This document shows positions 1-10,805 of a stretch of DNA of 64,000 bases, in pieces. The notes under the pieces were generated by a model. It did no database searches, was not told where the DNA came from, and saw only the letters and a program-made list of their open reading frames with translations. Each line of letters starts with the position of its first letter. Positions within the stretch are counted from its first letter, which is position 1. This stretch comes from Circinella minor. Its lineage: Eukaryota > Mucoromycota > Mucoromycetes > Mucorales > Lichtheimiaceae. A program made the translations under genes and the position numbers. Location: assembly GCA_016758965.1 (NCBI GenBank), contig JAEPRB010000050.1, forward strand, positions 1 to 64,000, read 5' to 3'.

Positions 1-452
1 CTACATATTTTTCCTGCTGCCCAGCAGGTTTTTCAGTACCCCTCTTTGTGAGCTGACGAGAGCAATAGGCTGAGATCAGCGCGTGCTCACTTAATTTCGT
101 CTTAATAAATATATAAATTTCAACGTAGTAGTGGTGTAGGTATCTCGTAATATGCCTATTTTTTTTTCATACTATTTTAGTACTCTTTATCATTAATCGC
201 TATTATTGAGATCTACTTTATTAATAAACATTAAATAATATGATATTTTTTTGACTGTAATAATAGCAGAGAGAAATGAAATAAAAAAATATTACTACTG
301 CTGTTGATCAACAAATAAAATGAAAAGGGAGATGAATGTTACTATTATTAAAAATGGGTTATAATTGGTCAATGTCAGAATACTATTATGGGATAGACTG
401 CATTTTTTAGGCCAATGAGTATTTAAGTGGTGGGCTTTAATCGCAGTTTTAT

Positions 453-545
453 AATCCTGTAAATCCTGTGAATTAGAGCTTTTAACAGGATTTTACAGGA
501 TTTACAGGATTTTTACAGGATTTAACAGTATTTACAGGATTTTTT
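453..545. repeat. ACAGGAT direct and inverted repeat field
   Basis: The motif ACAGGA occurs at 485, 495, 504, 515 and 534, with a degenerate copy at 525. The opposite-strand form (aatcctgtaaatcctgt) lies at 453-469, so the left block can pair with the two-motif block at about 495-511 around a loop of roughly 25 bases. Clustered short motifs in both orientations resemble the subterminal repeats of a DNA transposon. No transposase lies next to them and the other end of such an element was not found. Confidence 0.6.
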
Positions 546-996
546 TTTTAACGGTGATTTAAAGGCATGTTAACCGATTGTTACACGAGAGATTTCTTGA
601 GCATAATGAATAATAGAGGATATATGACATCTTTGTTTGCTTCCTGCTCGTCGAATGATAAAATATAAATTGTTGGGGGGAAAAAAAGTGAAACATTTTT
701 TGGTAAGAACAAAGTTTTGTTATAATTATGACGTACATTGATTAATATCGATTGAAAAAAATGACAAAGAGAGTATGTCATTATAATATAACAACAAGGT
801 ATTTTTATTATGGTTACGTAGAATGGGAGAAAAAAAAAAGGATGATTAGTCAAATTATTCTTGTTCTATATATATTGAAAATGATACTACTACTACTACT
901 ACTACTAAATGCATGAAAAAACAAACAATTGATAAGCACCTATGATCAAGTATACACTCTTTATTGACAATGCAATCAATTTTACTTTTTTACTAG

Positions 997-1007
997 ATAT
1001 ATAAAAA
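997..1007 (+). promoter_or_regulatory. TATA-like box upstream of small ORF
   Basis: The stretch gatatataaaaag lies about 45 bases before the ATG at 1050 and is followed by a pyrimidine-rich leader. This is the arrangement expected of a fungal RNA polymerase II core promoter. It supports transcription of the small ORF but does not prove it. Confidence 0.4.
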
Positions 1008-1049
1008 GATTCGTATTTTCTTTTTCTTCTCTCCATAAATTTTATTTCA

Positions 1050-1349
1050 ATGACCCGTCGTTCACAGAGAACTCATTCAAGAAATCGAAACACTCCTGCC
1101 ATGATAAATATGCAGAACAGCAATATTATCATGGCAGGAAGTGAAGGTGATCTTGTGGATCACCTACGACGTGGTCGTAACAACCACCACCACAACAACA
1201 ACAACAATAACAACACTCCTGTTCGTCGCAGCCCTCTTATTCGCGGTTTTGGCGGCCGTGGCCATCGTGGCTGTGTTCCAAGCCACGATGGTTGCCCTGC
1301 TCGCGACGGTGGTGACATCCTTGACATCCACAACAACAACAACCTCTGA
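1050..1349 (+). CDS. Small Arg/Asn/His-rich ORF, unknown function
   Basis: A 99-residue ORF that I do not recognise. The N-terminus is rich in Arg and Ser (MTRRSQRTHSRNRN), the middle has a His then Asn run (about residues 45-54), and the C-terminal half is Gly/Arg-rich (IRGFGGRGHRG) and ends in an Asn run. No signal peptide, membrane segment or catalytic motif is visible. Support for a real gene is a TATA-like box, a pyrimidine-rich leader and GC content well above the flanks. The reading frame is built largely of perfect inverted repeats (1094-1139, 1145-1165, 1165-1179, 1262-1291), which is unusual for a coding sequence. It could instead be a structured non-coding RNA with an incidental ORF. 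It stands alone, about 1.85 kb from RAD18. Confidence 0.4.
   Translation: MTRRSQRTHSRNRNTPAMINMQNSNIIMAGSEGDLVDHLRRGRNNHHHNNNNNNNTPVRRSPLIRGFGGRGHRGCVPSHDGCPARDGGDILDIHNNNNL
1094..1291 (+). repeat. Four consecutive perfect hairpins inside the small ORF
   Basis: Hairpin 1 has 14-base arms at 1094-1107 and 1126-1139. Hairpin 2 has 8-base arms at 1145-1152 and 1158-1165. Hairpin 3 has 6-base arms at 1165-1170 and 1174-1179. Hairpin 4 has 11-base arms at 1262-1272 and 1281-1291 and can be lengthened by G-U pairs. All arms listed pair without mismatch in the sequence. Confidence 0.85.
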
Positions 1350-1362
1350 AACTTATCAATGA

Positions 1363-3201
1363 GACTGATAATAATGATACTATTTATATGTTAATCCATT
1401 ATAGATAGTAGAAAATTGGAAATTTATTACGTATATATCTTAAAACACATAAAAAAAAATTGATTTCATTCTTATTTATTACGTATATTTCTTATAAAAT
1501 TCTGTTTATAATCGTATTTCGTTTTTTTATGTATTTTTTTTTTTTTTACTCAAATGTTGTATCCAATACATATATAATATTTATAAAGATAGTTATTTAT
1601 TATCATTATATAATACAGTTTTGTATTTTCAATTAAAAAAATGCTTTGCTGACAAACTTTGTGTATTTTTCTATTTGCATAGATATACCATATCGTCAAC
1701 CGCACAAAGTTTAATCTTAAAATACCATGTATCTTATATTCATAATTTTCACACAGTCATTACAAATAAAAGAAAGCCTACATATTATACCCGCATACGT
1801 ACTTCTCCTATTGATATATCCTACCGATAATAAATATTTTTATTTTAATAAGCTTCGGTTCAATTCAATTGTTCTTTTGGGTTTCGTTGATTTTTCTTTG
1901 ACATCTCTTTTTATTTTATTCAAATTTTTGATTGATATGATATGACACAAAATATAATAATTTATTTTTATAATATAATACTTTCATAACAAAAACGTAA
2001 CTTGATGAAATATTTTATTTTTTAAATACATCCATAAATATCTTTACTTATCAATAAAGTAAAACGGATAATTCACTTATATATGGACGGTACATTATGT
2101 ACCCGATCAAAGCAGAGTATTTGATTGGTTGAGCGATTCTATATAAAGTCTCTTTTTTTTTGCAGCAACATCAATTTAACATAATATGAATGACAACAAC
2201 AAAAACCTTCTGCAGGAAAAGTGATTTTATTTGATAACCTTAGAATATTGAATTATCATTATTCTCACCCATCTAAATTAATTGTTTTTGTAAAATAAAC
2301 AACCAACAAGTAAAATGAGATATATATGCGCATAAAAAATACAAGGTTACTCTGCTTTTCGTTCATAAGCTGACTACATATTTAACTGATTATAAACTCC
2401 TACTCAACTAGTATGATAAATATCAGTCATGCATTTAATTGTATTCTACAATAAAATACCATTTTTTGATAAATTTCAAATTATGAATTAGAAGGTCAAG
2501 GTAAATTTTATTATAAATGATTTTTTGGTATGTTACTGAGTCAAAACAAAAAGTATAGTTTTTTATAATGGAATAAATTTTGTTTTAATTGACTTAAATG
2601 TGTTTTATCAGGTAATCAATATATCAGATTTACGAGGGAGGAATAGTATCCAAATTAAATAAATATCGGGTGGCTTTAGATAGTAAGTGAATGAAGAGAT
2701 TTAAAAAACATTAGTTTTATTAAGAAGTATATGGGCTTCCCTAGAAACTGCGGAAAAGGAGAGCTTTATTGAATATTTAAAAAAATTAAGACGTATTATT
2801 AGTCTAATTGTGAGTAATAAATACTTTTATATATTATTGTGTTCAAATGCATGCTTTTTTTTTTTTTGTGATTATTTATTTATAAAAAAAAAAAGAGAAG
2901 ACGACAAAAAGGATATTAAATTGTATGATAATAATAATTATAAGTCTATTAAAAATTCTGATATATATATATATATATATATATATTGCTGTATATAACC
3001 TGTACATCCCCCAGTAAACTGATGATTTGCCTGTTTATTATAGGAAAAAGCCAGTTAGTAGGTAGTTGCTTCTACGTACCTTATATATATATATATATAT
3101 TTTAGATAGCGACGCGTTATGAAATTTAATAACGCGTCTCTATTTTTTTTTTTTTCCTCTCTCTTTTTTTTTTTTCTCTCAGCTATTAAATAATAATAAT
3201 A
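1363..3201. other. AT-rich intergenic region upstream of RAD18
   Basis: No supported gene. The region holds poly-T and poly-A tracts, an (AT)n run at about 2960-2987 and a second TA run at about 3081-3101. A pyrimidine-rich stretch at about 3141-3180 lies just before the RAD18 start codon. Short ORFs here are AT-biased and look like chance. Confidence 0.6.
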
Positions 3202-4900
3202 ATGGAAGATATTCACGATCCAACTGACTTTTCTAATTCCAGTTTACAACGACTTGATCGAGAATTACGTTGTGCAATATGTAAAGATTTATATACGACA
3301 CCAATGCAATTAACGACATGTATACATTCATTTTGTGCTCTTTGTATTCGAAGGCGACTTGCTCAGGAACGTGTTTGTCCAGCATGTAAAACACCCGCTG
3401 ATGAATCAAAAATGATTCGCAATAGTTCACTTGATGAATGTGTAAATACCTGGCGTACAGCTGCAAGGTAATATCCATATATTTTTTATAATGACCCTCC
3501 CCTCCTCCTCCTTTTTCCCACCCCTTTTTTTTAAATTTTTTTATTTTTTTAATATTTATTAATCTAATGTTAATATATATTTAGACAGTTTGTGATTACC
3601 TTAGAAAAAGGACAAGAACAACAACAGCAATCACCGCAACAACAACAACAACAACAACAATCTACATCTATACCAAAATTAGAATCACCTCAACAATCTT
3701 CTACTACTTCTTCAAATACTCGAAGATCAGCACGTATTGGAAAACAACAACAACGTTATGATAACATTATTACTTTGGATGATGAAGAAGATAATGATTT
3801 TCAGATACAACCAAATCAAGTGAAATCAATGACACCAAAATCTCATTCTGCTTTGTCATCAGTTGATATTCCTTCTACAACAACTATGACAACTACTACT
3901 CATAATAATATCGATAATAATAATAAGAGTGCACCAATAACACGTATGATTTTTTTTTTTAAAAAAAAAAGTTTCAAAGATATAAATTACTCGTTCATAA
4001 AACCATGGATTTAAATTAATGTTTAATTATTATTATTTTTTTTTTTGTTATTATTAGAGGAAACGCAGGTGCAATGTTTTTCTTGTAATCAATTCATGAG
4101 ACAAGCAGTTATTAATGAACATATAGATCGATGTTTAAGAGGGGATAGTAGTATACCTGAACCACCTAGATCATTTTTGGTATGTCAATTGGGGGGAATA
4201 GAGGAATTATGTTTTTCAATAAAAGTTTAATCAAGGTTATTTATTGTTGTTGTTTTCTAGCGGCAAGGAGCTTCTTCTTCATCATCTAGTTCACCAACAC
4301 CTATATCATCTACACCTATTTCATCAACCATAAACCGACGAGACAAACGACAGTAAGTTGTAGTTCTTTTTTTTTTTAATTAAATGACGGATCATAAGGG
4401 GATATATATTGAGATTGATAATGTATATATATCATATTAGAAATAATAATTATTATGGCAAGAAACCGATTAAATTAGTTTATGATATGCAAAAGGAAAA
4501 AGACTTGAAAAAAACATTAAGGGATTTAGGATTATCAGATCATGGTGATAAACAACAAATGGTATGGCGACATAAAGAATATGTTACGCTTTATTATGCA
4601 AATTTGGATGCAGAACATCCAAAAGATGGTCGTACATTGATAAAACAATTAAATGAAGCAGAAGAAGGTTATAATAATGTACGTCATCATACAAATTCTC
4701 AACAATTAAATATTGAAGAGCATAATAGAAGATATAAAAATCAATTTGATGAATTAATTGCTAATGCTCGAAAACGAGTACGTTCACAAAAACAACAAGA
4801 ACAAGAACAACAATCCTCTTTTGTAAATAATGATAATAATAATAATAATACTACTACTACTACTACTTCATCCATAACACCCACTAGTACAGAAAAATAA
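3202..4900 (+). CDS. RAD18: RAD18-type E3 ubiquitin ligase
   Basis: Five exons: 3202-3467, 3585-3943, 4058-4179, 4261-4352 and 4441-4900, giving 432 residues. RAD18 with RAD6 monoubiquitinates PCNA at stalled replication forks, the entry step of translesion synthesis. Three diagnostic domains are seen in order. A C3HC4 RING (about residues 24-61: CAICKDL, then CIHSFCALCI and CPAC) recruits the E2. A UBZ4-type zinc finger (CFSC, then HIDRC, about residues 214-229) binds ubiquitin. A SAP-like DNA-binding helix pair lies in the last exon (LVYDMQKEKDLKKTLRDLGL). A Gln/Thr/Asn-rich low-complexity linker separates RING and UBZ, and the protein ends in an Asn/Thr run. Length is close to yeast Rad18. 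The ATG follows a pyrimidine-rich leader. Identification is firm; the exact ends of the linker exons are the least certain part. Confidence 0.9.
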
Positions 4901-5120
4901 ATAATAATATATATTTAAATTTTTAAAATGATCCAAAAAAGGCCTGTCAATAATCTGGGTTATAATAATATAAGGAACACATTACAAAAAGAATTTTTTT
5001 TTCAATAACCCCAAAATCACCCCAAAAAAAAAAAATTAAAAAAACTGAAACCAATCAGAGTTTAGCTAAAACAAAAAAGAGAGTTATTTTATCATTTACT
5101 TATTTTTATAAAAAAAAAAG

Positions 5121-5480
5121 AGGCCATCAGACCACAGCATCTTCCGTGCCACGCTCTGGAATAGAAACGGGCGAGATCATCAACTACTGAAAGTGTCCCG
5201 AAGGAACCGCATTCAATACACTTCACTCTAAGGAAGGGCTGTTATTGGTCATCGTCTAGCCTGAGATGTGTGTCTAGTTTAAGAAACGTAGACTGGTAAT
5301 GTACTGCATACAGATCCTGTAGAGTACGGTCACTAAAGAAAAAACTGAAGGCCATGGAATGGACGCCTATTTATACTTTTTTGAGACTTCTTGCTAGCTG
5401 AAAAAAAATTTTCCCAGCTAAAAACTCAGGTCTTTTTGGTGACCACACATACCCCTCAAGCGCGGAGCAAGTGCCCGACT
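5121..5480. other. GC-richer island with TATA motif on the minus strand (solo-LTR-like or structured RNA)
   Basis: This 360-base block stands out from its AT-rich flanks and ends in an A-run on the left and a T-run on the right. On the minus strand a good TATA box (tataaatagg) lies at 5366-5375. An inverted repeat TAGCTG/CAGCTA lies at 5395-5420. No ORF of note is present. TATA-bearing non-coding blocks of this size resemble solo LTRs, but no clear TG...CA ends or target-site duplication could be fixed. A structured non-coding RNA is the alternative. It did not match any rRNA, tRNA or spliceosomal RNA motif that I know. Confidence 0.3.
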
Positions 5481-7543
5481 TTTTTTTTTTTTTCAAATAC
5501 TTTATAATTGTTTATCCGAGTTTATATTTATTTGTTTGTTGGGGGAATTGTTTTGTTAAATAATAACATATTACTAATCTATCGATTCTTGATGTTGTTT
5601 TGTTATTTATTGAGGAATTGGGAAATGATTTGAATTGATGCTATGTATTTCATAACCCCCTGCGAGTTACTAATGTCATATATTCGGATCCAAATTTAAA
5701 TTTTTTGGATGATTTCCATCTAATCTGTCACAACTGATATAACCGGATAAACTATTTTCTCTATACTCTGATGGGATCGATTAGAGCCATGCAATAACCA
5801 AATGTTAAAATTGCTATATATTCCATTCATTATGATACATTTATCATTCAAAATTATTAATTAATAATACAAAGAAAGGATGATAATAAAAACATATTCT
5901 AGAGACCTCCAAAAAAAAATTGATATTGATCAGTTTTGATGTTATTTTCTATCTATTTTACCACAAAATCACTAGATAGAATGATTGGCGTAGTAACATT
6001 ACTTTTATTGGGTATTGTTGTCACTATCATCATTATTATAATAATAAAATTTGGCAATACATCTCTCAATTAAATTTTGTTGTATTAGACGCTGTGATTT
6101 TTAAAACTTGACTCGATGTACATATTATACCAACTTAATCAGTACCACGACTCTATAATGACATAGTGTGTTTCGGTTAGAAATATGTGTTGTCATGATT
6201 ATTTTGATGATAATTTCCTTTTCCTTCATTTCATGAGTTCATTTCGTTAAATCAGACAGTAAACATATCCAAACATGTTGTTTTACCATTCGCATCCACA
6301 AGGATAGTATATGTCGATCTATTAAAAGCCACAGATGAAAGAGGTGCATTGAAGAAACTTATAACGGGGATAGGATGATCTCAAGAGCTTTTCATCCGCT
6401 CTTGTATGTATTGCATACACTTTACCATGGGTTACAACAACACACCAAAACATTATTTCTTAAAAATAATGTTATTTTATCCACATGGTGATACTACTTT
6501 TCACTTTCTACGTAAAGAAGATGTCGATGTCATTGATTGATTGACTATCCGTATTATTTGGATAGAAATACGAATGACTTGTTTATTTCGTCTTTACTAA
6601 TAGATTAAAGACAATTATGATAATAAGTTACTAGTTATTGTTGATAAGTAACTTAGAAAGAAAGTGTTAAAGTAATGTAAAATATTTTAATAGTATGTTT
6701 ATATTCAAAGAAAAAAAAATATCCATCTCTATACTTATTACTATTGAACTTCCAGACTTGAGTTATTATTTCGGATAATGACCAACGTAGAATGGTTTTT
6801 TTTTTAAAAAAAAATGAAATAATACTGGCATTAAACATAATAAGTTTTGAATAGTGTAGTTTTAACATACTATAGAAGATTAAACATTATATATATATAA
6901 TGTTATAGTTTATAATAAAACTATTATTATTATTATCAATATTACAACTGTGAAAGAAATGATATATTGTATAAAACTGTTAATTTGATTATTTTTTTTT
7001 GTTTATCGGATTAGGCTTATATCGCATAAGAAAATATATATAAAATAGACCGAAATACATAACACTAGAGTAAAAAAAAAAAAAAAAAAAAAAACAAATA
7101 TAGGTTAATTATGTTATGTAAACTGTGATGTTTATAATTGCTATTTCTAAATTCAGTAAAAGATCCTCATGATCAATATTAGACTGTACATTATTTTCAT
7201 GTGTTTTTATTTTTGACATCATCAATAAAATGGAAATATATTTTGATTTATTATTATCCGGTAAACACATCAATTAGTAAGAATCTAAAACAATAATGCA
7301 TCAGACGAATATTACAAATTTCAATTATTATTATAAAAAAAAAGATTTTGACATTTTTTTTTGTTTATGCCTTACAATACAATTATTGAACACTCCTATT
7401 ATGGTTTTTGAACATAATTTACCTATTACAAACCTAAACTATATATAGAGAGAGAGGGTAAAAAAAAAATAATGACGAGCTGATTACTGGAAAAAAGAAA
7501 GAGACAATACTACAGTAAAGTCTAGAGACCCTCACAGTTCGGT

Positions 7544-7582
7544 TTGGTTCCTTCTAAGAACCGTGAAGGATCGAGGAACCAA
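7544..7582. repeat. Inverted repeat TTGGTTCC/GGAACCAA
   Basis: Perfect eight-base arms at 7544-7551 and 7575-7582. A competing inner hairpin is formed by GGTTC (7546-7550) and GAACC (7558-7562). It lies in non-coding DNA and its function is unknown. Confidence 0.6.
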
Positions 7583-7857
7583 CAGTACTTTAATAGATTT
7601 TTATAAAAAACTGAAATATTAAAAGGAAATTTTTGCTACGGACACTCCAGAAATAAAAAGTTATTAAAAAAGTTCTTGGACCATATAAACTATAGTACGT
7701 AACAACGTTATCAACACCAATAGCGCTTATTTGACCACTCATTTATATGTAACATTAAAAGTATACTGAAGCGTTCAATGTGTGATTGAAGTACTTTGTT
7801 TAAAGATATAAAATAAAGAAATAAAATATACTATGTAGTTGTATTTGAATAATAAAT

Positions 7858-8636
7858 TATATGGATTGGAATAGAAATATGGGTTGAGAAGGAACTACTT
7901 CGGTCATTACAAGTGATAGGGATTACACAGTTTCGTAAGTATTATAAACCATTCGTTTTATTGTCAAGCCAAATTGCTATAGAACGAAATAATAATTATT
8001 AGTTGTTGTTTTTTTTCCCTATAGACCTTAGAATGCGCCTTATGGTACTTGACAATCCTGCAGGCTACATATGCCGTGTCCAATCAACCAATCAATATGA
8101 AATGTCCGCTTCACCATCTGCAATGATAGCTGGTACGCTCCAAGTGTTAAAACTTACAATGAAAGCAAAGGTATACATAATGTTTTTGTCATGTGAATGG
8201 GGGCATATATTTGGGATAATAATAATATACTTACACTAATTCTGCTGCTATTGATTTTCTGCTTTTTCTCATTGTTGAAAAATAATAGCAAGTAGTACAT
8301 AACTCTGTAACAAGCATTTGAAGCTATATGGATGGTTTAGTTGATGAGGATCCAGATTTCCTTTCATCAAACAATGATAATCAATTCATTTTGAAGCTTC
8401 CCCGTATACAAACTGTAACTTGCGCTAAAAAAGGAAAAAGAATAGCTACCACCTCCAAAATTTTGTCGCCTTTATTATGAGGTTTACGAAAAAATGTATT
8501 CCCTTATTATGAAAAATTATCCTCTCGTATATCTGGAAAATTTTCCTCCCCTTCGGTGGTAATTAATGCAAGATCCCTGTATAAACGTGCTGTCATAGAA
8601 AAACACGCATACTTTATTTTTGCATAGTGAATTTTA
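7858..8636 (+). pseudogene. Decayed spliced gene, unknown family
   Basis: Three blocks read in one consistent frame when joined at good splice sites: about 7858-7934, 8025-8170 and 8289-8636. The first intron has a GTAAGT donor and a TATAG acceptor, and the second GTATAC and AATAG. Readable stretches include WVEKELLRSLQVIGITQFHL, RMRLMVLDNPAGYICRVQ and SYMDGLVDEDPDFLSS. Two in-frame TGA codons (8319-8321 and one about 50 codons later, near 8478) break the last block before a TAG at 8634-8636. No start codon was found upstream. The coding character is clear, but I do not recognise the family. Alternatives are a fragment of a longer gene that ends in this window, or a host gene captured by a transposon. 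Confidence 0.45.
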
Positions 8637-9614
8637 TGCATAAATAAATTATTAAAAGTCTTCCGGTTTTTTCTTTTTTTTTGTAAATCTGTTTTTATTG
8701 ATGGTCTCTCTCTTGTTTTATTTTTTGGTAAAATGGTATTTGATTAAAGTAATCATAATAAATGTTTTATATACGTATGTGAGGAAGATGTGAATATTTA
8801 TTGGTTAACTTATTTATGTAAGGTTATTAGATATAGATGTTATTTTTATGCTATTGCTCGTAACGTACGGTATAGGTTAAACTCGTCCTTCTTAAGAAGA
8901 GATCACATACACATGGATAGTTTCAATTAACAATCCAAAAGACAGAGTTCTATCAAAGTTCTATGTATCATCATATAATAAAACACCCTTTTTTTAGCAC
9001 TGTCAAAAAAACAAATACATTTTGGTCATGAGAGACAAAGTAAGCATGTCAAACTATGAAAGCTGACGTACACACATATTAGCATCATCGTATACAAACA
9101 AGTTTTTTTATTTTTATTTTCAGACAGTTGCTTACTTTTGTGCAGTCGTAATCGCAAAAGTTCAAAAGTAAAATTGAAAAACATAAAACCTGCCTCTTAC
9201 TGTAGACTTCATTCAAACGATTCTACAAAATGAAGTTCTTTGACGTATTACGTACATTTGTTTTTATTTGCAACGATTACCTGCCACACACTTGAGACGT
9301 ATTCGATTTGCTGTAGTGAAATAGAGGTATTTCTTCGGTGTAAAAAAGAGATTAAGATTTGTGTAGATATTTTATAGAAGTTAGAACCCTGCAAGAACAA
9401 TTTTATGTGATTAAAGTTGTTGATATACTATAAAATGATGTTTATTTATTTAAGGAATGCATGATGTGTGATATTATATTAATAATAATAATTTAATCAA
9501 TAAAAGTATAAGGTTGGGAATATTTTACAATAAGAAAAAGTTGTATGTAATTATAATAGTAATAATAATAATAAAAGTGAAAGGGTTCTCGTGAATAATC
9601 CATTAGATAAAAAT
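8637..9614. other. Intergenic region before the PQQ-like array
   Basis: AT-rich DNA without a supported gene. It contains the 3' flank of the first PQQ-like copy (minus strand), including poly-ATT stretches near 9480-9560. Nothing else was seen. Confidence 0.5.
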
Positions 9615-10805
9615 TTATCCACCTCCACCTCCACCTCCACCACCATTGCTTCGTTCACGATTACGAATTTCATTTCGTTGTTGAGCACTTGGAAATTGAC
9701 TGAATGCAGTATGTGCTTCAGCCGCCAATCTTGAACTCCATGGCGTTGCCATAGTCATATAACCAAGTCCTATTTTACTATTTGATATTTTCACATGCCA
9801 TTTGAGCTCCCCTGTTATCGCATCCAAACAATATAATTGTCTTCCACATCCAACAAATACAGTTGTACTTCCACCTTCTGGATCCACCAATGCCGATGGA
9901 ATTTTATATCCACCTTTAGGACAATTGAATTTCCATAATTCTATAGAGATAAAACAAATTTATTGCTTTTGTGAGTATAACATGATTATTATTATTTTGA
10001 AAATTCTAACAAATATATATGCACACACGCAGACACATATTGATATTGCCTTTTATTCGTCCCATAATGATATACAATTGAAATATGATTACTATACCTT
10101 CACCAGTTTCAAGATCAAGGCCCATACATTTTCCACGAGTACATGATATAACAATGGACTTTTCTGTTAAAACTTCTTGATCATCTCTTTCATGGTACCC
10201 AGGTGGAGAAATTTCTGATTCTTCATTTGATTGCTGTTCTGTACGTTGTGGTTTCAAAACACGACTTGGTGTACATATCACGCCTACTTCTTCATAACCA
10301 CAACCCTAAATATAGTTAAAACAAATCATTAATATTGTTATTTCTTAGAAAATGATAAAACAAATTAACAGTCCATTGTTTATTCTCTACTACACATAGC
10401 CATTCCCACTATTATATACTTTTAGGTATACATTTTTTTTTCGTCTTTTACCTTCATCTTATTGACCCATTTTTCAGCACCTGTAAGTAAATCCATACAT
10501 GCAGTTTTACCATTTGCACCAACAATGACACGATCTTGATCAGTAATAAAAATCGATACAACACCACCCATAGCACCTGTTGGAAAAAATTGTGTACTTC
10601 CAGGAACAGCACCTGTTGGATAACTTGCTCGCCAAAGTCTAGCACCTGAGTCTTTATGAATCGCATAAATCTTGCCATGAGTTGCACATAAAAGAATATC
10701 ATTACGTGTAAATGATGGAGTAGAATGAATACTAACAGATTCACTGTCAGATTCATTTGAAGTATCAAATGAAGATTTTTCGTCCTTGCCACTTATCCAA
10801 TTCAT
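9615..10805 (-). CDS. PQQ-like beta-propeller protein, array copy 1
   Basis: Three exons on the minus strand: 10805-10452, 10305-10098 and 9940-9615, giving 295 residues. Exon phases are 0 then 1, as in copies 2, 3 and 5. The protein consists of PQQ-enzyme-like propeller blades, each of the type GKIYAIHKDSGARLWRASYP, GKTACMDLLTGAEKWVNKMK or LYCLDAITGELKWHVKISN. A short acidic Ser-rich N-terminus precedes the first blade. A shared C-terminal motif (TPWSSRLAAEAHTAFSQFP) follows the last blade, and this copy ends in a run of nine Gly. No signal peptide or membrane segment is visible, so it is probably cytosolic. The repeat count is too low for a full eight-bladed quinoprotein, and the dehydrogenase active-site motifs are absent. 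A scaffold or sensor role is possible but unproven. Each copy has its own upstream region. Confidence 0.8.

Larger units (their letters stand above)
1..1049. other. Non-coding left flank
   Basis: No gene is recognised. The first 110 bases are GC-richer than the rest and contain a small perfect hairpin at 13-28 (seven-base arms). An inverted and direct repeat field lies at 453-545 and is listed separately. A CTA/ACT triplet run lies at about 887-906. A TATA-like stretch at about 997-1007 followed by a pyrimidine-rich tract precedes the small ORF that starts at 1050. Confidence 0.6.
4901..7857. other. Intergenic region after RAD18
   Basis: No gene is recognised over about 3 kb. It contains the GC-richer island at 5121-5480 (listed separately), an A-run of more than 20 bases at about 7072-7094, and an inverted repeat at 7544-7582. 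The rest is AT-rich with short chance ORFs. Confidence 0.55.

Noticed and set aside
44..110. CTGACGAG near the left edge as a hammerhead ribozyme core
   Set aside because: The matching GAAA half of the core and a proper stem II are absent.
1141..1362. Overlapping second-frame ORF of 73 residues in the small-gene region
   Set aside because: It is a shadow of the first frame with repeated Thr and Ala/Val runs, and has no separate promoter.
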